From Hymenobacter jeongseonensis (GTDB lineage Bacteria; Bacteroidota; Bacteroidia; Cytophagales; Hymenobacteraceae), in NCBI RefSeq assembly GCF_015694725.1, contig NZ_JADQDQ010000011.1, forward strand, positions 47,221 through 111,220: a stretch of 64,000 nt of DNA, written 5' to 3'. The notes under the pieces were generated by a model, which made no database searches, was not told where the DNA came from, and saw only the letters and a program-made list of their open reading frames with translations. This document shows, piece after piece, positions 58,994-64,000 of the stretch. The translations under genes were made by a program, and so were the position numbers. Positions within the stretch are counted from its first letter, which is position 1. The number at the start of each line of letters is the position of its first letter.

Positions 58994-60472
58994 TTACGAG
59001 TACTGCAGCTTCTTGTCCAGAATCTCGCCCGTGGCCTCTTCAAAGGCCTTCACGACCCAGCGAAGGGCCTCGTTTTCCGTCGGGTTCTTCAAGGTGTCTT
59101 TGCCCACGGCTTTCGTCAGCTCGTCGCGGAAATAGCCCGGCGTGATGCCTTTACTGAAGATGCCGGTTTCCACCGTTTTGTCGGCTACCATTTTGTTGAA
59201 GTCCATCTCCTCGGCGCGGATGGCCGTGTAGCGGCGCTGGTTCACGCCCAACTCGCGAATCCATTCGTTGTACTCGCCAAAAAAGTCGGTCAATTCGCGC
59301 AACGAGCGGTTGTTCCGCAGCTGCGCGGCCAAGTCACCGGCTTCGAAATAAGGCGCTTTGGCGTCGTCGGGTGTGTGCTTGAGGAAGTAGCGGGCAAAGT
59401 AGTGCAACTGAATCAGCGGGCGGGCTACTTCCTGGCGCATGTCGGTGGGCAGTTGGCCAAAATCCACCTCGGCCGCATCCGACTTCAAACCGTACTCGTG
59501 GTGCAGCGGCTGGCCGGCATCAAGCTGGTTATCGGGCACCTCCATGAAGTGCGTCACCGACAGCGCGCCCAGCATTTCGAGCAAGTGGGCTTGGTTGCGC
59601 TGCTCGGCCCGGCCGGGGTGGTTGGCCAGCGGCTGGCCGGGCTGGTCGCCGAGGTAATACAGCGCCTCCAGACCCTGCAGGTTGTCGGCGTAGTACGAAA
59701 GGGCCGTTTTGGTCTTCGTGATGAAGGTATTGGAGTCGATGAAGTCCTGCCCCGCAGCCTTTTCATCCTGCGAAGGCTCCTGTAGTTTAAAGTAGGGCAG
59801 CATCACCAGCGCGCCAGCTTTCATACGGCGGCGCACTTCGGGGTGGGCCAGGGCGGAGTTGGAGTCGCGCAGGTTCTTCACCAGTAGCGGGAAGCCGGCC
59901 GCGCCGGTACCGCCAAAAATCGAGCTGATGAAAAAGGCGCGGTCGCCGTCCTGCAGGCTCTGGGCGAGGTAGCGCATCTCCTTGGATTGCACCACCGCGT
60001 TCAGCACCACCGAGCCCACGTTGGGCGAGCCGCGGAAGCCCACGTCGAGGTTGGCCGCGAGGCTGTCCTGCGTAAACAGCAAATCGACCAATCCCTGGCT
60101 TTCCACGGAGAGGTCGTTGTATTTCAGGTAATCCCGGAAGGGCTGGCTGATGCCGCCGAAATCGTACACGAACGAGTCGCGCAGTTCCTCCGAGCCCCCG
60201 GTGTTGAGGTGGGCCAGCGTGTTCATGGGCTGGCTGAAAAAGCCCTCTTTTTCCTTTTGGCCGTCGCCATACAGCGCTTCGTGAATGCGGGCGTAGCGCT
60301 TAAGCAGGGCCACGGTGCGCGTCACGTCGCCGTTCTGGGTGTCCGGGTCGATGAGGACGGGCACCACCTGGTCGCAGTTCGGGATGCGCACGCCAGCAGC
60401 CAGCAGCATGGTGAGGGAGCGCAGCACGCGGGCCCCAGTGCCGCCCACGGCGAAGATGAAGAGTTTAGGCAT
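58994..60472 (-). CDS. Tubulin/FtsZ-like GTPase
   Basis: 492 residues. N-terminal nucleotide loop FAVGGTGARVLRSLTML (GGTGA at about 10-14) and the tubulin-type signature loop SSIFGGTGAAGFPLLVKNL (187-193; cf. GGGTGSG of FtsZ). The rest is diverged from FtsZ and from tubulin, as in the 'tubulin-like' domain families of uncharacterised bacterial genes. It is likely to bind GTP and to form filaments, or a scaffold, but this is inference. The neighbouring large ATPase is actin-like. Confidence 0.85.
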   Translation of the reverse strand: MPKLFIFAVGGTGARVLRSLTMLLAAGVRIPNCDQVVPVLIDPDTQNGDVTRTVALLKRYARIHEALYGDGQKEKEGFFSQPMNTLAHLNTGGSEELRDSFVYDFGGISQPFRDYLKYNDLSVESQGLVDLLFTQDSLAANLDVGFRGSPNVGSVVLNAVVQSKEMRYLAQSLQDGDRAFFISSIFGGTGAAGFPLLVKNLRDSNSALAHPEVRRRMKAGALVMLPYFKLQEPSQDEKAAGQDFIDSNTFITKTKTALSYYADNLQGLEALYYLGDQPGQPLANHPGRAEQRNQAHLLEMLGALSVTHFMEVPDNQLDAGQPLHHEYGLKSDAAEVDFGQLPTDMRQEVARPLIQLHYFARYFLKHTPDDAKAPYFEAGDLAAQLRNNRSLRELTDFFGEYNEWIRELGVNQRRYTAIRAEEMDFNKMVADKTVETGIFSKGITPGYFRDELTKAVGKDTLKNPTENEALRWVVKAFEEATGEILDKKLQYS

Positions 60473-60510
60473 TGTTTTCTAGCTAATAGAGAAACGGATG
60501 TTTCTATCGT

Positions 60511-60541
60511 CTGTCATCCTTCGCTCCGCTCAGGATGACAG
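60511..60541. repeat. Short hairpin related to the palindromic family, copy J
   Basis: CTGTCATCCT (60511-60520) and AGGATGACAG (60532-60541) around TCGCTCCGCTC. It shares the GTCAT outer end and sits in the same intergenic setting, but is only 31 bases. It may be a different repeat class. Confidence 0.7.
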
Positions 60542-60557
60542 GTGGAACAAAAAGTAA

Positions 60558-60968
60558 TTAAAACGGCCCCACAAACGGCGTGGTGCGCGCATACGTGCTC
60601 CAACGCTTCAGCAGGACCGAAAACAGCAGGAACCACAGCGCGGCCACCAGCATGTTCACCACCATGAAATAGCCGAGGTAGCTGCTGACTTCCGCGCCGT
60701 GGCTTTTGCTCAGGGTATTGGCCAGCAACGTGCCGAGGCCGGCGGCCAGCGCCAGGGTCAAAACCCAGTGCGTGGTGCGAAACATTCCCGTGCGCAGCGC
60801 CGAATTGAAGACATAATAGAACGCGACTACCAACAACAACGCTACTCCCAAAGTGCTCCAGCCTACGAGCGAAAATAAGTCGGTTTTGTACAAGCCGTAG
60901 TCGGCGGGCCGCTGGCTTTGGAAGATGGAAATCAGGGCCGAATACAGGCTGGTGAAGAATGTTTGCAT
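60558..60968 (-). CDS. Small membrane protein of the cytoskeleton-like cluster
   Basis: 136 residues and three or four membrane helices (about 33-52, 66-84, 97-117). A short N-terminal amphipathic part precedes them. No enzyme motif. It lies 15 bases after the vWA-like lipoprotein gene, so it is part of the same operon. Family unknown. Confidence 0.7.
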   Translation of the reverse strand: MQTFFTSLYSALISIFQSQRPADYGLYKTDLFSLVGWSTLGVALLLVVAFYYVFNSALRTGMFRTTHWVLTLALAAGLGTLLANTLSKSHGAEVSSYLGYFMVVNMLVAALWFLLFSVLLKRWSTYARTTPFVGPF

Positions 60969-60983
60969 GAAAAAGAAGGCGGA

Positions 60984-62324
60984 TTATTTGTCGTTTTTGA
61001 GGGGAAGCTGAACCGTAAATACGGCGGGCAGCGGGCTAGGATACGATTGCCGGACACCGGCCAGGATTTGGTCGAGGCCAAACGTGCGAGGCGCGGGCGT
61101 ATTGTCGTTGGTGGTCGACCAGGCGGCTACCCATTCCGGCGTTTCCGGGGCGGGCAGCGTCAGGCTGAGCGTGGCCGTGGGAGCGGCCAATTTGCTCACC
61201 CGCAGGCGCATGACGTGGGTGTAGGGCGCCAGCACCGGCTGGCCGCTTTGCTCCTCTTCGGTGAGCAGGCGCACCGAGTTGGGCAGCAGCGAAGCTTGGC
61301 CGTTGGGAAGGCGCACCCGCATATGTTGGGCCAAAAATGCCGGTTTCTGCCACGCCGCCGGCAATTCCCGTAAATTTACACCGACCGAAAAGTCCACCGG
61401 GTCGTCGGAAGGGTTCAGAGTCAGGCCGTTGTTTTCAGCGTACACGGTGCCGCCGCTCGACTTTAATTTCGGGTCGGTGAGCTTGGTGAGCAGCGGCGCG
61501 AAGGCGGGCGTATCGGTTTTCAACCCAAAGAAGGCCTGCTGGGCCGGTGCATTCTTAAATACCTCGGCCGTGTAGCGCGCCACCAGCGCGGGCGGCCCAA
61601 TCACCCACACATAATAAGGCACCTTTTCGCCGTTGAGCGTGCGCTTGGCCACGGGCGTTTTCACGGCCGGGTGGTAGGTGCCGTAGAAGCGCGAGGCCTC
61701 CCCAAACACCGCCACGGCCAGCTGCTTCTGGCTCACGGGCGCAATGGAAGTGCGAATCAGGTTCGGCAGCTGCGAAAAGTCGGACTTGCGCGCTGGGCCA
61801 TAGATGAAGTCGGAAATCACCACGCTCACCTGCTGCGTGGCCTGCGGCATGTTGAGAATGCCTTCCAGCATCTGTGGCAGCTCGGTGCCGAGGGCCGCTT
61901 GGTTCACCTCACCCTGCACCACGTCGCGCAACTGCTGAAACGGTACGGCGCGGGGCGCGGCGTTTTCGCAGAGGTAGTACTTGCGGTCGGCCACGGCTCC
62001 GCTCACCTGGGTCTCGGTGATGAGCGCGCCGATGCGCTGCTGGAACTCGGTGGCCGGTTTATCGGCGCCGCCGCGGGGCACGAAGCCCTTCATGCCGCCC
62101 GAATACTCCAGAAATACACTGACCCGAAGCGGAGCGGCTTCGGGCGTGGCCGGCGCAGTAGCGGCCGGTTTCGCACTTTTGCTGGGGCTGCCCGACTTGG
62201 TTTCGGCGGGTTCGGAGCCACCGCAGCTGCTCAGCAGTGAAATCGACCCAAAAAGCACTCCGGCTAACCGGAAACAACGAAAAAGACGCGAGGCGGGCGG
62301 CCCCACGGAAACGGATGATGGCAT
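60984..62324 (-). CDS. Lipoprotein with a vWA-like domain
   Basis: 446 residues. Lipoprotein signal with lipobox LLSSC. After a low-complexity spacer comes 'LRVSVFLEYSGGMKGFVPRGG' at about 70-90, which resembles the D-x-S-x-S metal-site start of vWA domains but with Glu and a Ser-Gly-Gly. 'VSVVISDFIYG' resembles the second metal-site aspartate. It should be a periplasmic, membrane-anchored partner of the cluster. First gene of the operon, divergent from the sigma54-type regulator gene. The vWA assignment is tentative. Confidence 0.7.
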   Translation of the reverse strand: MPSSVSVGPPASRLFRCFRLAGVLFGSISLLSSCGGSEPAETKSGSPSKSAKPAATAPATPEAAPLRVSVFLEYSGGMKGFVPRGGADKPATEFQQRIGALITETQVSGAVADRKYYLCENAAPRAVPFQQLRDVVQGEVNQAALGTELPQMLEGILNMPQATQQVSVVISDFIYGPARKSDFSQLPNLIRTSIAPVSQKQLAVAVFGEASRFYGTYHPAVKTPVAKRTLNGEKVPYYVWVIGPPALVARYTAEVFKNAPAQQAFFGLKTDTPAFAPLLTKLTDPKLKSSGGTVYAENNGLTLNPSDDPVDFSVGVNLRELPAAWQKPAFLAQHMRVRLPNGQASLLPNSVRLLTEEEQSGQPVLAPYTHVMRLRVSKLAAPTATLSLTLPAPETPEWVAAWSTTNDNTPAPRTFGLDQILAGVRQSYPSPLPAVFTVQLPLKNDK

Positions 62325-62428
62325 AAGCAGGAAAAAGCGAGGGTTTTGGGCCGAAGTATAGGCATTACGCAGCCAATCGCCGCTTGGCCGAAATCCGTTG
62401 GTCTTATAACGTCGGGTTGACGGTTATT

Positions 62429-62444
62429 GGTACATGTACCTTTG
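62429..62444 (+). promoter_or_regulatory. Palindrome and -7 element upstream of the response regulator
   Basis: GGTACATGTACC (62429-62440) is a perfect 12-bp palindrome. TACCTTTG (62437-62444) overlaps it and fits TAnnTTTG. A TTG at 62417-62419 is 17 bases upstream, slightly closer than usual. This leaves a leader of about 60 bases to the start at 62511. Confidence 0.4.
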
Positions 62445-62510
62445 CCGGGGCCCGGCGGGCCGGTTGCCCCGGTGGTATTTACGCGGCCAGCGGCCTTTAT
62501 TGAACACTCC

Positions 62511-63863
62511 ATGCCCACGGGTACCCTTCTCCTTATCGACGATGAACCCGGCCTGCGCCGCGTGGTGGCCCGCGTGCTAGAACTGGAAGGCTACGCGGTG
62601 CTCACCGCGCCCGACGCCCGCCGCGGCCTGGAGCTACTGGCCCAACATGCCGCCGAGGTGCTCGTGGTGCTCTCCGATGTGAAGCTGCCCGACGGCCACG
62701 GCCCCGACCTCATTCCCCGCTTCCAGCAGCTCGCGCCACTGGCCGAAATCATTCTGCTCACCGCCTACGGCACCATTCCCGACGGCGTGGCCGCCATGAA
62801 GCGCGGCGCCTTCGACTACCTCACCAAGGGCGATTCCGACGACCAGTTGCTGGTAGTAGTGGAGCGCGCCGCCGAAAAAGCCCGCCTGCAGCACCGCGTG
62901 GCCAACCTGGAAAAGCAAGTAGGCCAGCAGTACGATTTCGACGCCATGATTGGAGCCTCCCCGGCCTTGCAGCACGCCCAGCACCTGGCCCGGCAAGTGG
63001 CGCCCACCGAAGCCACCGTGCTGCTCGAAGGGCCCACCGGCAGCGGCAAGGAGCTGTTTGCCCAAGCCATTCACCAGGCCAGCGGACGGCGGGGCAAGGC
63101 TTTCGTGGCCGTCAACTGCAGCGCCTTCCCCAAAGACTTGCTCGAATCCGAGCTGTTTGGCTACCGCAAAGGCGCCTTCACCGGGGCCATGGCCGATAAG
63201 AAAGGCCTGCTGGAAGAAGCCAACGGCGGCACGTTGTTTTTAGACGAAATCGGCGAGTTGGAAGCCAACGTGCAGGCCAAATTCCTGCGGGTGCTCGAAA
63301 CCCAGCAATTCACCAAGCTCGGCGACACCAAGCCGCTGACGGTGAACGTGCGCATCATCGCGGCCACCAACCGCAACCTCAAGCAGGAAGCCGGCGAAGG
63401 GCGGTTTCGGCCCGATTTGTACTACCGCCTCTCGGTGTTCACCATTGCGGTGCCTTCCCTGGCTGAGCGCCGGGCCGACATTGCGCCGCTGGCCCGGCAC
63501 TTCACGCAGGTGTTTGCCACCAAGCTGCGCAAGCGCCTGCCCGGCCTCGACGACGACGCCCTGCGCCGCCTGGCCGCCTACCCCTGGCCCGGCAATGTGC
63601 GCGAGCTGAAAAACGTCCTCGAGCGCGCCGCTATCCTCGCCGCTCCGGGCGAATGGCTGACCGCCGAAGACCTACCGGCGGAGTTCCAAGTTGCGGCCTC
63701 AGAAACGGCTCTTGAATCAAATACCCGTAGCCTGCGCGCCTTGGAAGCCCGGCAGATTCGGCTGGTGCTGCAGGAAACCGGCGGCAACAAAACCGAGGCC
63801 GCCCGGCAGCTTGGAATTGGTGTAAAAACGCTCTACCGCAAGATTGAGGAGTATGGGTTGTAG
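62511..63863 (+). CDS. NtrC-family sigma54-dependent response regulator
   Basis: 450 residues from the ATG at 62511. Receiver domain (LLLIDDEPG; phosphoacceptor Asp56 in LSDVKLPDGHG). AAA+ domain follows with GPTGSGKELFAQAIH, the sigma54 contact loop GAFTGAMADKKG, FLDEIGELE and GNVRELKNVLERA. A Fis-type helix-turn-helix ends the protein (GGNKTEAARQLGIGVKTLYRKIEEYG). It activates sigma54 promoters after phosphorylation. It is divergent from the vWA lipoprotein gene; no kinase gene is in view. A regulatory link to the cluster is inferred from position only. Confidence 0.94.
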   Translation: MPTGTLLLIDDEPGLRRVVARVLELEGYAVLTAPDARRGLELLAQHAAEVLVVLSDVKLPDGHGPDLIPRFQQLAPLAEIILLTAYGTIPDGVAAMKRGAFDYLTKGDSDDQLLVVVERAAEKARLQHRVANLEKQVGQQYDFDAMIGASPALQHAQHLARQVAPTEATVLLEGPTGSGKELFAQAIHQASGRRGKAFVAVNCSAFPKDLLESELFGYRKGAFTGAMADKKGLLEEANGGTLFLDEIGELEANVQAKFLRVLETQQFTKLGDTKPLTVNVRIIAATNRNLKQEAGEGRFRPDLYYRLSVFTIAVPSLAERRADIAPLARHFTQVFATKLRKRLPGLDDDALRRLAAYPWPGNVRELKNVLERAAILAAPGEWLTAEDLPAEFQVAASETALESNTRSLRALEARQIRLVLQETGGNKTEAARQLGIGVKTLYRKIEEYGL

Positions 63864-63928
63864 GATTTTGGGTAGCTCCTTTTAGCGGTTAAGTTTTCGC
63901 TCCCAGGTCTGAGAACTTACCTACAAAG

Positions 63929-64000
63929 CGTCATGCAGAGCGCCGCGAAGCATCTCGCGTGCAATAAGTAATTAGTGGTGGCACGCGAGATGCTTCGCGG
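63929..64000. repeat. Intergenic palindromic element, copy K (cut by window end)
   Basis: The left arm begins at 63929, CGTCATGCAGAGCGCCGCGAAG, and the right arm starts with GCACGCGAGATGCTTCGCGG at 63981 and runs off the window. Same subfamily as copy E. Confidence 0.85.

Noticed and set aside
62325..62510. Sigma54-like TTGGCTGCGTAATGCC before the vWA lipoprotein gene (minus strand)
   Set aside because: The distance between GG and GC is one base short of the strict -24/-12 spacing.

Overview
The window looks like chromosome from a high-GC Bacteroidota, most likely Hymenobacter or a close Hymenobacteraceae relative. The reasons are the type IX secretion C-terminal domains, the fused CcoN-CcoO oxidase subunit, -7 promoter elements resembling TAnnTTTG, ZorAB/MotAB-like genes without flagella, and many intergenic copies of a long palindrome containing GTCATGCTGAGC. 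No rRNA, tRNA, CRISPR array, transposase or prophage was found. The genus is an inference.

Layout. 1-626: 5' part of a secreted glycosidase. 1335-5203: PepSY-like protein, hemA, a lipoprotein and hemF (heme synthesis). 5253-16867: a minus-strand cbb3 oxidase locus (universal stress protein, SafE-like, FixH, CcoG, CcoP, CcoQ, fused CcoNO, CcoS, CcoI), a cupin, a small CxxCH protein and a TlpA thioredoxin. hemA, ccoNO and ccoI each have a CRP/FNR-type palindrome at exactly the same distance from a G-A-N-CTTTG -7 element, which links heme supply to oxidase synthesis. 17008-22182: a sulfide/persulfide detoxification operon (ArsR repressor, TauE, CstB-like persulfide dioxygenase-rhodanese, rhodanese, two YeeE/YedE halves) ending in a decapitated MFS gene. 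22361-26573: pstSCAB-phoU, divergent from an unusual pyruvate kinase. 28597-33703: GNAT, AraC regulator, GH97 alpha-glucosidase, ECF sigma factor. 34027-38298: GAF protein, multi-PAS histidine kinase and response regulator. 39208-42806: ACP-like protein lacking the phosphopantetheine serine, phosphoesterase lipoprotein, beta-barrel-like protein, T9SS cargo. 42824-44906: YeiH-type exporter and LysR regulator. 44975-49594: kaiC-kaiB-kaiB-histidine kinase-response regulator. 49837-51778: T9SS-domain protein and class II aldolase.

51932-63863 is the most intriguing part. A minus-strand cluster encodes, in transcription order, a vWA-like lipoprotein, a small membrane protein, a tubulin/FtsZ-like GTPase, a very large actin/Hsp70-like ATPase, a proline-rich single-pass protein, a MotA/ZorA-like channel protein with a long coiled-coil tail and a MotB/ZorB-like OmpA-domain protein. 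A sigma54-type response regulator is divergent from it. This combination of a proton-motor stator with both actin-like and tubulin-like NTPases is the best candidate for an undescribed system.

Eleven copies (one cut by the window end) of a 75-100 bp intergenic palindromic element punctuate the operons, especially between cco genes and between genes of the motor/cytoskeleton cluster.
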